Notes: generated from the sequence alone by a model not told the origin. DNA of 46,777 nucleotides from Methylocella silvestris (GCF_002891535.1 NZ_PDZR01000028.1:1-46777), one strand, 5' to 3'. Numbered from the stretch's first letter, positions 1 through 9,241 are shown. Translations and numbers: made by a program.

Positions 1-112
1 AACCGGGCGGCACGAAAGCCGAGGGGCGGAGACTTCGCATGGCGTTGATTCCTTGATGAAACCAATGCCAGCCGGCGCCCAAACTTCATCAAAATTGAGT
101 CAGAGCCCCAGT

Positions 113-556
113 TCAATGCCGATTGACCATCTGGGAGATTGGACGCGAACCTATTGCCGGTCGCGCGAGGCTAAGCAGCCATTCGAGTTTCCCCAAGGTC
201 CGATCAGCCTTCGACTCGCGCCTTTTCTTCTCCAGAAGCTCGGCCGCTATCGCATCGAATGTATTTGCAGACGCGGTCGCCTGATTGGCCTTGGCGACCT
301 TCTTCGCGAACGAGGGGTCTGTTCCCGCGCCCAGGAGCCTTCTTACTTCTTCCCGAGCATCCCGCGCTTCACGAAGGCCAGTGGCCGGGTAAACCCCAAT
401 CGCGAGCGTCTTTTGCCCACCTCCAAAACGATAAGCGAGGCGCCAGCGCTTCGCGCCGTCCGGCATGATCCACAATTGCAGGCCGCCTCCGTCCGAGAGT
501 TTGATAAGGCGATCGCCGGCTTTGGCTTTTCGAATTTCGATGTCGGTCAGGGGCAT
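113..556 (-). pseudogene. Truncated P4-type tyrosine integrase (N-terminal part)
   Basis: The 147-residue product begins MPLTDIEIRKAKAG and carries the arm-DNA-binding domain (DUF4102) typical of P4-like integrases, including LSDGGGLQLW and a KTLAIGVYPATGLREAR-like segment at about residues 10-75. It then enters the start of the core-binding domain and stops just after RPISQM. Full-length relatives are about 400 residues and carry the R-H-R-Y catalytic domain, which is absent here. I looked in all three frames from 112 to 1 and found no continuation, so this is a deletion or rearrangement junction rather than a simple frameshift. The ATG at 556 is chosen because the integrase signature starts there. 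The gene lies just downstream of tRNA-Thr on the same strand, the usual position of an island integrase beside its attachment site. It is probably non-functional. Confidence 0.8.
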
Positions 557-719
557 GTTGGTATCTGTTTGGTTGGCATCGGAGCTATACCAACGAATGT
601 ACCAACTTTTTGCCCGGATACCAACGCACCTCAAAAGACGCTATCGGACGACGATAAGACCGTAAATCAATTAATATCAGTGTATTATGGAGTATTTTGG
701 ACGATGCCGGACAGTGATT

Positions 720-795
720 TGGTGCCGCAAGAGGGATTCGAACCCCCGACCCCGTCATTACGAATGACGTGCTCTACCAGCTGAGCTATTGCGGC
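720..795 (-). tRNA. tRNA-Thr (anticodon CGT)
   Basis: The reverse strand folds into a full cloverleaf. The acceptor stem is GCCGCAA/TTGCGGC, the D arm GCTC/GAGC, the anticodon stem CGTCA/TGACG with loop TTCGTAA (anticodon CGT, reading ACG), the T arm GGGGG-TTCGAAT-CCCTC, and the discriminator is A. The 3' CCA is encoded at 722-720. The truncated integrase downstream suggests that the 3' end of this tRNA served as an attachment site. Confidence 0.97.
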
Positions 796-905
796 GTCCT
801 GATTTGGCCTGCAGCGCGCTGCGGCGTCACTCCTTAGCGGCAAGCGTTGCGATCCGCAACTGGCCTTTCGCTGCGCCGGGGCGTCGTATCGCTGGGCTTT
901 GGGGC

Positions 906-2453
906 TTATTTTACCTTTGCGTCAAAGAGGTGAGCGAGACCTTTCGGCCTGTCCTGCTCCTTTTCCTGCGGCGCGGGCGTGGCCGACGGCTCGATGGCCG
1001 CGGGCGGCCCCCCCAGCGGAATGGCGACCTCGGGGTCGGCATGCGGCGACTCCTCGAGCGCCTGGGTCTTTGCCCCGGAGGGCGCCTGCGCTTCCTCCAG
1101 CAGCAGCGGAGGCTCCGGCGGAAGGATCTGCGCGAAGATCGCGTCTTCGGCCTCATTGCCCGAGTTGAGCCGCTCCACCGGCTTCTGCCAGACGAAGGCG
1201 TCGAGCCTTCCCGTCACCGGCGAGATCGGCCGCCATTGATCGGAGGCGACGCCATCAGCCACCCAGGTCGGGTCCGGCGGCGCGAGCGAGGCCCGCGTCA
1301 GCCACTCCCTGATATATCCGCGCGCGCCGTGCTGCTTCTCTTCAAGCTCGGCCATCAACCGGCACATCCGCGCGGTCGGACGCTCCGGCCCCTCGATCAG
1401 AGGCTGCATCGCCTCGCGCGCGGCCCTGAAATCGCCCGCCGCGATCGCCGCCCCGGCAACCATGATCTTGCTTTCCGGCTCGCGCGGGGCGAGCTGCGCC
1501 AGCGAGATCGCGCGCTTCAGCCGGTCGGCGCTGGATTCGCCGGGATAGAGGCCGACGTAGATTCTGGCGATATCCGGGTGGTGCGTCCCGGCCCAGCCCG
1601 CTTCGATCAGCTTTGCCGCCTTGCGCGCGTCGCCTTGCTCACCGGTCAGCCGCGCGGCGAGCGCGACGGCGGGAACAAGCGTTGGCGCGCGCTTGACCGC
1701 GGCCCGCGCCAGCGTCAGCGCTTCCGCCGGCTGCGCGTCGGCTTTTTCGATCGCGATGGCGGTTTCGAGCACGGCGCGGCTGCGCTCGCGAACGGGCTTG
1801 TCGATATTCTTTGCTTCGGCGCCGTTCTCGAGCAGAGCCAAGGCGCCGCGCCAATCGCCGGCCGCAACCTTATGCTCGAACGTCGCCTTCGAAGCCCAGG
1901 GGAGCGGCGCAATCTCGCGCGCGGCCTCGGCATAGCCCTGCGCCTTCTCGATATCGCCCTGGCGTCCGGCCTCGACGTGCAATCCGCGCAGGCCAAGGAG
2001 GCGCATGTCGTTGCGCTTGGTCATCTCCGTGAAGGCCGCCTCGGCATGGCCGGTTTCGCCGGAAAGCTGCGCCGCCTGCGCCTTGAGGAGCAGCGCCAGC
2101 GGCTCATGCGGAAGCATTCTCTGCGCTTCGGCCGCCGCCCGGCGCGCCGCCTGCGTGTCGCCCGCGCCGACGGCGATCATGCCGCGGGAAAGCGCAGCAT
2201 AGCCTTTGTCGCGGCGCCGTCCCCGGCTCGCCAGAGACATCAGGGAAGGAATGTTGAAGATAAAGCTCAGCAACATCCACAAGCCAAGAAGAATCGCCGC
2301 CGCGACAAAGACGGCGGCGATGCCCATCAGCACGCTGGTTTCGATTTTGTAGCCCTGCCAATTGAGCACCAGTTCGCCCGGCCGCTCGATCAGCCATGCT
2401 TCGGCGATGGCGAGACAGATCAGGACGGCGAGAAACAGGAGGACACGGATCAT
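906..2453 (-). CDS. hemY: HemY-family membrane TPR protein
   Basis: The protein has 515 residues. Two N-terminal transmembrane segments (about 1-18 and 42-64) flank a short loop containing LNWQGYKIETS, which matches the HemY N-terminal domain. TPR-like helical repeats follow through most of the chain (for example AARRAAAEAQRMLPHEPLA). The C-terminal tail is rich in Pro, Glu and Ala and probably disordered. Proteins of this family sit in the inner membrane and are linked to late haem biosynthesis in proteobacteria, though the exact biochemical role is unsettled; this is not the protoporphyrinogen oxidase also called HemY in Firmicutes. The ATG at 2453 is preceded by AGGAAA. It lies 47 bases downstream of the Mic60-like gene on the same strand, a pairing typical of alphaproteobacteria. 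Confidence 0.9.
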   Translation of the reverse strand: MIRVLLFLAVLICLAIAEAWLIERPGELVLNWQGYKIETSVLMGIAAVFVAAAILLGLWMLLSFIFNIPSLMSLASRGRRRDKGYAALSRGMIAVGAGDTQAARRAAAEAQRMLPHEPLALLLKAQAAQLSGETGHAEAAFTEMTKRNDMRLLGLRGLHVEAGRQGDIEKAQGYAEAAREIAPLPWASKATFEHKVAAGDWRGALALLENGAEAKNIDKPVRERSRAVLETAIAIEKADAQPAEALTLARAAVKRAPTLVPAVALAARLTGEQGDARKAAKLIEAGWAGTHHPDIARIYVGLYPGESSADRLKRAISLAQLAPREPESKIMVAGAAIAAGDFRAAREAMQPLIEGPERPTARMCRLMAELEEKQHGARGYIREWLTRASLAPPDPTWVADGVASDQWRPISPVTGRLDAFVWQKPVERLNSGNEAEDAIFAQILPPEPPLLLEEAQAPSGAKTQALEESPHADPEVAIPLGGPPAAIEPSATPAPQEKEQDRPKGLAHLFDAKVK

Positions 2454-2500
2454 GGGTTTCCTGCCGTAAGATCGGTTGCCAATGGTTTAAGAACGAAGCA

Positions 2501-3793
2501 TCAGGATTTGGGCTTGCCGAGAGTCGCCACCGCATCGGCCTCGATCGCATTGGCGGCGGCGATAGCATCGAGGCGCGCCTTGGCCGCCTCGCCCCATTTG
2601 GCCGATTTGACTTTCAAATCGGGCGGCAGTTGCGACCACAGCGCATAGGCTTTGACGACGTCAAGACGCGCCAGAGCGCTTTCGATCGCAGCGATCTGGC
2701 CGGGGACGTCCGTGTCGGACGGCTCGGCCTGCCGGCGGACGCGAACGAGATTTAACGCGTCATGCGTCAGCCGCTCCAAAATCCCGCTTTCCGGCTTGGC
2801 CGGTTCGGGAGCTTCAAGCGCCGGCACGATTGCGGCAAAGCCGTCGGCGAGATCGCTGACCTTGCTGACGCCTGTCCTGGCGTTAGCCTTCAAGGGCTGC
2901 AGCCGGGCCGCATCGACATTCAAATTGCCAAGCGCGACGACATCCGCCTCGAAGGGAACGCCCGCGCCGACATGCTGGGTCAGCGCCGCCGCAACGACGG
3001 CGATCGAATGAGCCGTCGAAAGCGCCTTCGCGGCGGCGTCCGCCTCCTCTTGATCCTGCTTTGCCCGCGCGTCGATCTTCGGCGTTGCGAGCTTCGCCTC
3101 GACGGCGCCGAGCTTGCTCTCAAAGGCGGCGACTTTTGATTCGAATGCGCCGACGCGCGAGGCGACCGCATCGACTTTCGACGCGACAGGGGCAAGGTCG
3201 GCAGCGGCGACGCCGGTCGGAGGAGCCGCGGCGTCTCCACCCGAGGGAGCGGGCGCGGCGCTGGCGGCAAGCGATTTGTGCATTTCGCTGACGGCGGCGT
3301 CGGCCGCAGCCGATGCTTTGCCCGCCGTGGTCTCCGCCGAGGCGACGCGACCCTGCAACGCGGCCAGCGCCGCGGCCGAAGCCTCAGCCTTTTTTTCAAT
3401 TTCGACGGCGCGCGCATTCAGTTCGGCGAGGGCGTCGGCCGTCGGCGCGGCGTCGAGCGATTCGAAACTGCGCAGCGCCAGAACGCCGCCGACGCCGCCA
3501 AGCGCGCCCAGAATCAGGGCGCCGACGAGCAGAGGCGCGCGGGAGGGCTCCTTCGTCTTATGGGGCTGCTCGGGCGCCTTATAGGGCTGCTCGGGCGGCG
3601 GGAGGTCGGCCGGGGCGCTGCCGGCGTCAGGATTGTCCAGTGTCGCGGCCAAGTCGCGCGGCGTCTCGCCATCTTGCTCGATGTGGGTCATTTCAGCGCC
3701 GCCGCCGGGCGCAAAGGCCCCGCCCTCGTCGGGATCGGGAGACTTGCCGGCTCCGGCGGTCTGTCGAAACGGCTCGTCCTTGTCCTCGGCCAT
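2501..3793 (-). CDS. Mic60/mitofilin-like inner-membrane protein
   Basis: The protein has 430 residues. The first 85 are hydrophilic and acidic/Pro-rich with two near-identical short repeats (EQPYKAP and EQPHKTK). One transmembrane helix follows (about 87-107, Gly-rich with GGVGG), then a long predicted coiled coil (about 115-270) with a repeating AFESKVAAFESKLGAVEAKL-type pattern, and a C-terminal mitofilin-like helical domain ending in ALARLDVVKAYALWSQLP. This architecture and its place directly upstream of hemY match the alphaproteobacterial Mic60 homologue, which shapes intracytoplasmic or cristae-like membranes. That would suit a methylotroph with internal membranes (inference). The ATG at 3793 has AGGGGA upstream, so an upstream 17-codon extension is not used. 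The usual hemC and hemD genes are not found next to it. Confidence 0.8.
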   Translation of the reverse strand: MAEDKDEPFRQTAGAGKSPDPDEGGAFAPGGGAEMTHIEQDGETPRDLAATLDNPDAGSAPADLPPPEQPYKAPEQPHKTKEPSRAPLLVGALILGALGGVGGVLALRSFESLDAAPTADALAELNARAVEIEKKAEASAAALAALQGRVASAETTAGKASAAADAAVSEMHKSLAASAAPAPSGGDAAAPPTGVAAADLAPVASKVDAVASRVGAFESKVAAFESKLGAVEAKLATPKIDARAKQDQEEADAAAKALSTAHSIAVVAAALTQHVGAGVPFEADVVALGNLNVDAARLQPLKANARTGVSKVSDLADGFAAIVPALEAPEPAKPESGILERLTHDALNLVRVRRQAEPSDTDVPGQIAAIESALARLDVVKAYALWSQLPPDLKVKSAKWGEAAKARLDAIAAANAIEADAVATLGKPKS

Positions 3794-4416
3794 TCGTATC
3801 CCCTGCTTTTCGATTCTTGTAGAGCAACCCCTCTTCAATCGCAACGATGAAGCAATATTCGCGGCGGCCTGAAGGCGCCTCAGGCGGCTGCAACATTCGG
3901 CCGACGGGCTGCGGGCGCCGCCGAAACGCAGAGCGCCGCTTGCCCTGATGGCGCCGCCTCGTTTGTGATTGCGCGACGCGCCTCGATTACGACGGCGGGC
4001 ATAAGCCGAGATGCTCCCGCAAAGAAATCAAAAAATCGCGTCCTGTTTTCAATTTACTGAAATTTACAATCTTTCCGTGCGACATCCTGTCGCAAAAAAG
4101 GCCAGCGTCCGTTGGCGCGCGCCGCGAAGCTTTCGTCCAAGGGGATTACACGGAAAGCTGAGCCATTATATGACACTTCGAGGCGAATTGTCGCACAATA
4201 CCGCATCGCCAAGATTAGATTCGCCCGAAATGTTCACTTTTTGTTCACTGTCGTGCGTGCGGCCTTTGCGCTTTTACAGATGCGCGCTTGCGTGCTGACG
4301 AATATTGCGCCATAACATTTACAATATTTAACCACATTCAAATCGCATTTTTACGAATAGCTCAGGTCAGGCTTTGTGCTTGCAAGCCTCTCGTGACACT
4401 ATTGAGAGGATTTTTC
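3794..4416. other. AT-rich intergenic region, no gene seen
   Basis: This stretch separates two divergent genes. From about 4010 it is much richer in A and T than its surroundings. It contains an inverted repeat at 4078-4094 (TGCGACA, 3-base loop, TGTCGCA), a smaller related palindrome ATTGT-CGC-ACAAT near 4187-4199, a direct repeat GTTCACT near 4228-4247, and two copies of ATTTACAAT (near 4058 and 4318). These look like promoter and operator material for the gene starting at 4417, or a remnant of foreign DNA. I see no convincing ORF or RNA gene. Confidence 0.6.
4078..4094. promoter_or_regulatory. Inverted repeat upstream of the beta-helix gene
   Basis: Perfect 7-base arms TGCGACA and TGTCGCA are separated by TCC, with an A-run on the right. 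No T-run follows on the plus strand, so a protein-binding site is more likely than a terminator. Function is not known. Confidence 0.35.
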
Positions 4417-6918
4417 GTGAATTATTCGCTCCCCACGACTGAATTAACCGGACAATGGTCGCAAGGCTGTTGGAGAAAGCTCGGCGTTCTCCTTGTCATC
4501 CCTTTGCTTATGGCGCTCTCGGCCGGAACGGCTCGCGCGAAGCCGATTGTGACCGCCGCGCCGTTCTCGGCAAATCCCGGCGATTTCATCACATTGCAAG
4601 GCTCGGGCTTCGGCGCCAAGCCGCGGGTGTTCATCACACCGGCGAATTCAGTTGTCCCGACCGAGATTGCGGTGACGGAAGGTCGGGACAATGTGCTCAT
4701 CGTGCGCATCCCGAAGACGATGGCCTTCAGCCTGTACACGCTCAAAGTCTATGAGACTCTCTTATCCGGGAGCGACGGTACGCAGCTCAATGCGCCGCAG
4801 ATCCATCATTTTGACGCGCCCGACCTCGCGACGGGGATGGAGAACCGGGTATATGGCCGCAATCTCAACGTCGGGGGAGCGACGCCCAAAGTCACTCTCC
4901 TTGACACGGTGACCAATGCGCAGTTGCCCGCGACGGTCACCATCCGCCAGACCTATATGCTGGGCTTCAAGCCGCCAGCCGGAATCATCGGCGGACACGC
5001 TTACAAGGCGATCGTGTCCAACGGTTATGGCTCGGTCACCTCGGAAGCGACGACGCTCGGCCATGCTGCGGGCAACGACTATTTCAAAGTCGGCCAAGTG
5101 TGGGCCTTCGACTTTATCACACGGAACGGCTCCGGCTATCGCGCCGGCGTCGCCGGAACGAAGGAGGCCGATCATCATGTCTTCAACGTCCGGACCGATG
5201 TCTCTTTGACGAAACGCGCCCTCGGCGACGGCGTGACGAACGACGCGCCGGCCATCCAGGACGCGCTCGACCGCGCCTCGAAAAACGGCGGCGGCATCGT
5301 CTATCTGCCGGCTGGAACCTACAATCTCGGCACGACGGGAATCGCGATCCGCCCTGGCGTCGTGCTCCAGGGACAGAGCACTGCCGCGACGCTCATTACT
5401 TACGGCCCGACAACGGCTCAGAGCTCATCATTCTCGATGGGAGCGACCGGCGTGCCCGACGATGGCGCCCTCACCGGAATCGCCGATTTGTCACTGAGGA
5501 ATGTCGACAAATTGAGTCAGAAGGTCGTCAATTTCGGCGTGCGCGGCGGAGTGATTTCGAAGTTCTTCATCGCACGCGTGAATTGGGACCTTGGAACCGG
5601 ATCGGCGATTAATTTGAAGGGCGACCGCATCGCCATCGTCAATTCGACGATCACTCAAGCGGTTAACCATCAAGGCGGAGATGCGCTGACCGGCGGAAAC
5701 GGCCCCCTGGTCGTCGGTCCAGTGTCAAACTTCGTGCTCGGCTGGAATTCGATCAAATGGGCGACCGATCAGATCAGCATCAACGACACAGTCAACGCCA
5801 AGGTTGAAAGCAATCACTTCACGCGCAGCGCGAAAGATACGATTGTCGCGACGACCGCGCAAACATCGTGGTCCTATATTGTGAAGCCGATCGCCGTCGG
5901 CGACGTCATAAGCCGCAGGCTTGGACGCCAGCTGTCGATGCAATTTGGCCGGAATACGGTGATCTACGGAAATACGTTCGACGTCTCCGACGGGACGCTC
6001 AAAGTCAACCAGAATGACGGCGAGACGATCCTGAATGAATCAGTTCGTCGCGACGACACCGGCGTCGTCACCGCGGCAAGCGCGACGACGATCAGCGCGG
6101 ATTCCAAATGTTCCGGCGTGTGCACATGGAACGAATATCCGAACATGAACCTCTTTGTCGTCAGCGGCAAAGGAGCTGGCCAATATAGGCATATCGTCGC
6201 GCGGAACAACAACACCTTCACGCTCGACAAGCCGTGGGACCTCATTCCGGCGGCCGGCGATCATTTCGCCATCGCCGTCCCGTCGTTTGAGAATGCGGTC
6301 ATTACCAACAATACCATGAATGACAATCCGATCGGGATCGGACTTTGGGCCGGAATGTTCCTGAACACGACGGTCACCAACAACCGGCTGACCAATAATG
6401 GGGGCATCTATCTGGACCCCAAGTCGACGACCAACGCCTTTATTGCAAATAGCCTTACGTTCAACACGGCCAAGAACATGGAAATCATGAACAACACAAT
6501 CACGAACGCTGCGGGTAAGTTTCCTGCCTATGTTCGTATTGGCCAAACGATGATTTCCCCGGCGTCGCCCTGGGGAACCTCGCTCTACGGGGTCGAAGTG
6601 CGCGCCAACAGGCTGACCGCAAAGCCGGGAACCTTTCCCTACCCCTACTCCGAAGGCTTCCAGAACATCGTGCTTTATCAGGGCAGCACGGCCTACACGG
6701 AGAACGGCGTATACGGAGTCACCGGGACCGTCATGCAGGGGAACGCCTGCATCACCTGCGCCAGAGCCTTCACCCTCAACACAGGAGCCCTTTATACCGT
6801 GCTTTGGAACAATTCATTCGCAAAGCCGGTGGGCATCGACTCCGTTTTTGTCTATGACACGCCGATCGTGACGTCATCGCCCAACAAATCGGCCGGAACC
6901 ATCACCGGCAACGACTGA
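4417..6918 (+). CDS. Secreted right-handed beta-helix protein with IPT/TIG-like domain
   Basis: The protein has 833 residues. The GTG at 4417 is chosen because GAGAGGA lies six bases upstream; the reading frame extends further back but without a signal peptide at its start. A signal peptide follows (hydrophobic LGVLLVIPLLMALSAGTARA, cleavage near residue 40). An IPT/TIG-like immunoglobulin fold comes next (about 42-110, PFSANPGDFITLQGSGFG). From about 265 there is a pectate-lyase-type entry motif (DGVTNDAPAIQDALDRA, GGGIVYLPAGTYNLG), then many N-x-(I/F)-type rungs of a parallel beta-helix with repeated Asn ladders such as ENAVITNNTMNDNPIGIGLW. Proteins of this shape degrade or bind polysaccharide, or act as surface adhesins; I cannot assign a substrate. 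Base composition is less GC-rich than in neighbouring genes, which hints at transfer. Confidence 0.85.
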   Translation: MNYSLPTTELTGQWSQGCWRKLGVLLVIPLLMALSAGTARAKPIVTAAPFSANPGDFITLQGSGFGAKPRVFITPANSVVPTEIAVTEGRDNVLIVRIPKTMAFSLYTLKVYETLLSGSDGTQLNAPQIHHFDAPDLATGMENRVYGRNLNVGGATPKVTLLDTVTNAQLPATVTIRQTYMLGFKPPAGIIGGHAYKAIVSNGYGSVTSEATTLGHAAGNDYFKVGQVWAFDFITRNGSGYRAGVAGTKEADHHVFNVRTDVSLTKRALGDGVTNDAPAIQDALDRASKNGGGIVYLPAGTYNLGTTGIAIRPGVVLQGQSTAATLITYGPTTAQSSSFSMGATGVPDDGALTGIADLSLRNVDKLSQKVVNFGVRGGVISKFFIARVNWDLGTGSAINLKGDRIAIVNSTITQAVNHQGGDALTGGNGPLVVGPVSNFVLGWNSIKWATDQISINDTVNAKVESNHFTRSAKDTIVATTAQTSWSYIVKPIAVGDVISRRLGRQLSMQFGRNTVIYGNTFDVSDGTLKVNQNDGETILNESVRRDDTGVVTAASATTISADSKCSGVCTWNEYPNMNLFVVSGKGAGQYRHIVARNNNTFTLDKPWDLIPAAGDHFAIAVPSFENAVITNNTMNDNPIGIGLWAGMFLNTTVTNNRLTNNGGIYLDPKSTTNAFIANSLTFNTAKNMEIMNNTITNAAGKFPAYVRIGQTMISPASPWGTSLYGVEVRANRLTAKPGTFPYPYSEGFQNIVLYQGSTAYTENGVYGVTGTVMQGNACITCARAFTLNTGALYTVLWNNSFAKPVGIDSVFVYDTPIVTSSPNKSAGTITGND

Positions 6919-6981
6919 GGCGACCTCGCAAGGCGCGTGGCGGCGGATTGATCATCCTCCTCGCGCCCTGCCGCTCCCTGC

Positions 6982-7018
6982 AAAAAAAGATGCGGCTCGA
7001 AACGCCAGGGGCCGCATC
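6982..7018 (-). terminator. Rho-independent terminator of ubiG
   Basis: On the minus strand GATGCGGC pairs with GCCGCATC (8 bp, 14-base loop) and is followed by seven T residues (complement of the A run at 6982-6988). It lies 24 bases beyond the ubiG stop codon. Confidence 0.8.
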
Positions 7019-7041
7019 CGTGCGTCCACGCGGTCCCTGTC

Positions 7042-7812
7042 TCAGCCGCGTCGCAACGCCGCCGTCATGTAGTTGATGTCCATGTCACGGGCGAGCCGCC
7101 ACCCCCCTTTGAGCGGATCGAACACGACGCCCGTTTCGTCAAATACGCTGAGCCCCGCCGCCGCCATCGCCTTGGCGAGTTCTCGCGGCGAAATGAAGCG
7201 GCGCCAGTCATGTGTGCCGCGTGGCGCCCAGCCCAGCACATATTCGGCGCCGACGATGGCGAAGGCGAAGCTCTTCAGCGTTCGGTTCAGCGTCGCAGCG
7301 AACATCAGGCCGCCCGGCCGCACAAGCGCGCCGCAGCAACGTACGAAGCCGGCAACGTCAAGCACATGCTCCAGAACCTCCATGGCGAGGACGGCGTCGA
7401 ACTCGCCCCCCTCGGCGGACAGCGCCTCGATTGTCGTCATGCGGTAATCGATCGACAACCCGGATTTCTCGGCGTGATCGCGCGCGACTTCGATGTTGCG
7501 CGACGAGGGATCGATCGCGGTGACGCGCGCGCCAAGGCGCGCCAGCGGCTCAGCGAGAATGCCGGCGCCGCATCCGGCGTCAAGGATGCTCAGCCCCGCG
7601 AGCGGGCGCGGCGCGTAACGGTCGCGCGGCAATCCCCCGACCCGGAAATGGCGGCTCATCTGATCGCGCAGATAGGCGACGCGCACGGGATTGAGCTTAT
7701 GCAGCGCCGCCATCGGCCCGTCGGCGCGCCACCAGTCTTCGCCAATCCGATCGAATCGCGCGACGTCCTCCGCATCGACCGAGGATCGGTCCGCCTCTTC
7801 CCGTTGCGCCAT
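7042..7812 (-). CDS. ubiG: Ubiquinone biosynthesis O-methyltransferase UbiG
   Basis: The protein has 256 residues from the ATG at 7812 (an in-frame ATG at 7821 would add three residues). It is a class I SAM-dependent methyltransferase. The N-terminal EDVARFDRIGEDWWRADGPMAALHKLNPVR-type segment is diagnostic of UbiG. The SAM loop is ILDAGCGAGILAEPLARLGA, and VLAMEVLEHV and the C-terminal WRLARDMDINYM segment also match the family. UbiG catalyses both O-methylation steps of ubiquinone synthesis in the cytoplasm. A GACGGA sequence lies about nine bases upstream of the chosen start. It is divergent from lysC, an arrangement common in Hyphomicrobiales, and ends in a clear terminator. Confidence 0.95.
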   Translation of the reverse strand: MAQREEADRSSVDAEDVARFDRIGEDWWRADGPMAALHKLNPVRVAYLRDQMSRHFRVGGLPRDRYAPRPLAGLSILDAGCGAGILAEPLARLGARVTAIDPSSRNIEVARDHAEKSGLSIDYRMTTIEALSAEGGEFDAVLAMEVLEHVLDVAGFVRCCGALVRPGGLMFAATLNRTLKSFAFAIVGAEYVLGWAPRGTHDWRRFISPRELAKAMAAAGLSVFDETGVVFDPLKGGWRLARDMDINYMTAALRRG

Positions 7813-8005
7813 GGTTTGCATTCCGTCTGGCTTTATTGCATATACGCGCCGCGCTGAAGTTGGCGCGGCGCGGTCGCGCCGGCTTGCCGCTTTCGCAAGC
7901 GCCAAGCGGCGACGCGCCTTGATAGGCCGCGGCGGCGGGTCATGGCAAATCAGCCAAGATCATCCGTCTTCGCCTCCGTCGCCCCAAGGAGCTCCATTCG
8001 CGCCG

Positions 8006-9241
8006 ATGCCCCGTCTGGTCATGAAATTTGGCGGCACGTCGGTCGCGAATATGGATCGAATCCGCAATGTGGCGCGCCATGTCGCGCGCGAGCGCAAGGC
8101 CGGCTTCGACGTCGCCGTGGTCGTCTCGGCGATGTCCGGCAGGACCAATGAGCTGGTCGGGCTCTGCCAGGACGCCGCCAAGCTCTACGACCCGCGCGAA
8201 TATGACGCAGTGGTCTCGTCGGGCGAGCAGGTGACGGCCGGATTGCTCGCCGCCGTCCTGCAAGGAAATGGCCTGCCCGCCCGCTCCTGGCAAGGCTGGC
8301 AGGTGCCGATCGTCACTTCCAATGCGCATGGATCGGCGCGCATCCTCGACATCGACGGCACGGCCCTTCTTGAAGGTTTTGCAAAGGGCGAAATCGCGGT
8401 GATCGCGGGATTTCAGGGCGTCGATCCGGCGACGCGGCGCGTCACGACGCTCGGACGCGGCGGCTCCGACACCAGCGCGGTCGCCATCGCGGCGGCAATC
8501 AAGGCCGATCGCTGCGACATCTATACGGACGTCGACGGCGTTTATACGACCGATCCGCGCATCGTGCCGAAGGCGCGGCGACTCGACCGCATCGCCTTCG
8601 AGGAAATGCTGGAAATGGCCTCGCTCGGCGCCAAGGTGCTGCAGGTCCGCTCGGTCGAGCTCGCCATGACGCATAAGGTGAAGACCTTCGTGCGGTCCTC
8701 GTTCGACGACCCGGAGTTTCCGCAGCCCGGCACCTTGATGTGCGATGAGGAGGATATCGTGGAGCAGCAGGTCGTCACCGGCATCGCCTTCTCCAAGGAC
8801 GAGGCGCAGATCACGCTGAAGCAGGTCGCTGATCACCCTGGCGTCGCCGCGGCCATATTCATGCCGCTGGCCGAAGCCAATATCAATGTCGACATGATCA
8901 TCCAGGTCGCCTCCGAGGATTCGGTGACGACGGACATGACCTTCACCGTGCCGGGCGCGGAATTCGAGCGGACCAAGGCGATTCTGCTCAAGGCGCAGCC
9001 GCAGATTGGCTTCGCCAGCCTGCATGGCGCAAGCGACGTCGTGAAAGTTTCGGCGATCGGCGTCGGCATGCGCAGCCATGCCGGCGTCGCCGCCAGAGCG
9101 TTCAAGGCGCTCGCCGAAAAAGGCATTAATATCCGCGCGATCACCACCTCCGAGATTAAATTCTCGGTGCTGATCGAAGCAGCCTATACTGAGCTCGCGG
9201 TGCGCACGCTGCATTCCCTTTACGGCCTCGACAAGGGCTGA
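8006..9241 (+). CDS. lysC: Aspartate kinase
   Basis: The protein has 411 residues, the usual size for a monofunctional aspartokinase. It starts MPRLVMKFGGTS, with the phosphate-binding KFGGTS at 7-12. The aspartate and ATP sites show SSGEQVTAGLLA, TLGRGGSDTSAVA and DCDIYTDVDGVYTTDP-like sequence. Two C-terminal ACT domains (about 265-411) carry the expected QVADHPGVAAAIFMPLAEA-type regulatory motif. It phosphorylates aspartate as the first step to lysine, threonine, methionine and diaminopimelate, with feedback inhibition through the ACT domains. The long upstream extension of the frame overlaps ubiG and lacks coding character, so the ATG at 8006 is used. AAGGAG lies somewhat far upstream. 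Confidence 0.96.
   Translation: MPRLVMKFGGTSVANMDRIRNVARHVARERKAGFDVAVVVSAMSGRTNELVGLCQDAAKLYDPREYDAVVSSGEQVTAGLLAAVLQGNGLPARSWQGWQVPIVTSNAHGSARILDIDGTALLEGFAKGEIAVIAGFQGVDPATRRVTTLGRGGSDTSAVAIAAAIKADRCDIYTDVDGVYTTDPRIVPKARRLDRIAFEEMLEMASLGAKVLQVRSVELAMTHKVKTFVRSSFDDPEFPQPGTLMCDEEDIVEQQVVTGIAFSKDEAQITLKQVADHPGVAAAIFMPLAEANINVDMIIQVASEDSVTTDMTFTVPGAEFERTKAILLKAQPQIGFASLHGASDVVKVSAIGVGMRSHAGVAARAFKALAEKGINIRAITTSEIKFSVLIEAAYTELAVRTLHSLYGLDKG

Noticed and set aside
789-2648. Long plus-strand frame opposite hemY (619 codons)
   Set aside because: It is a high-GC shadow of hemY: very rich in Arg, Gly and Pro, with no family features, while the minus strand carries a clear HemY protein.
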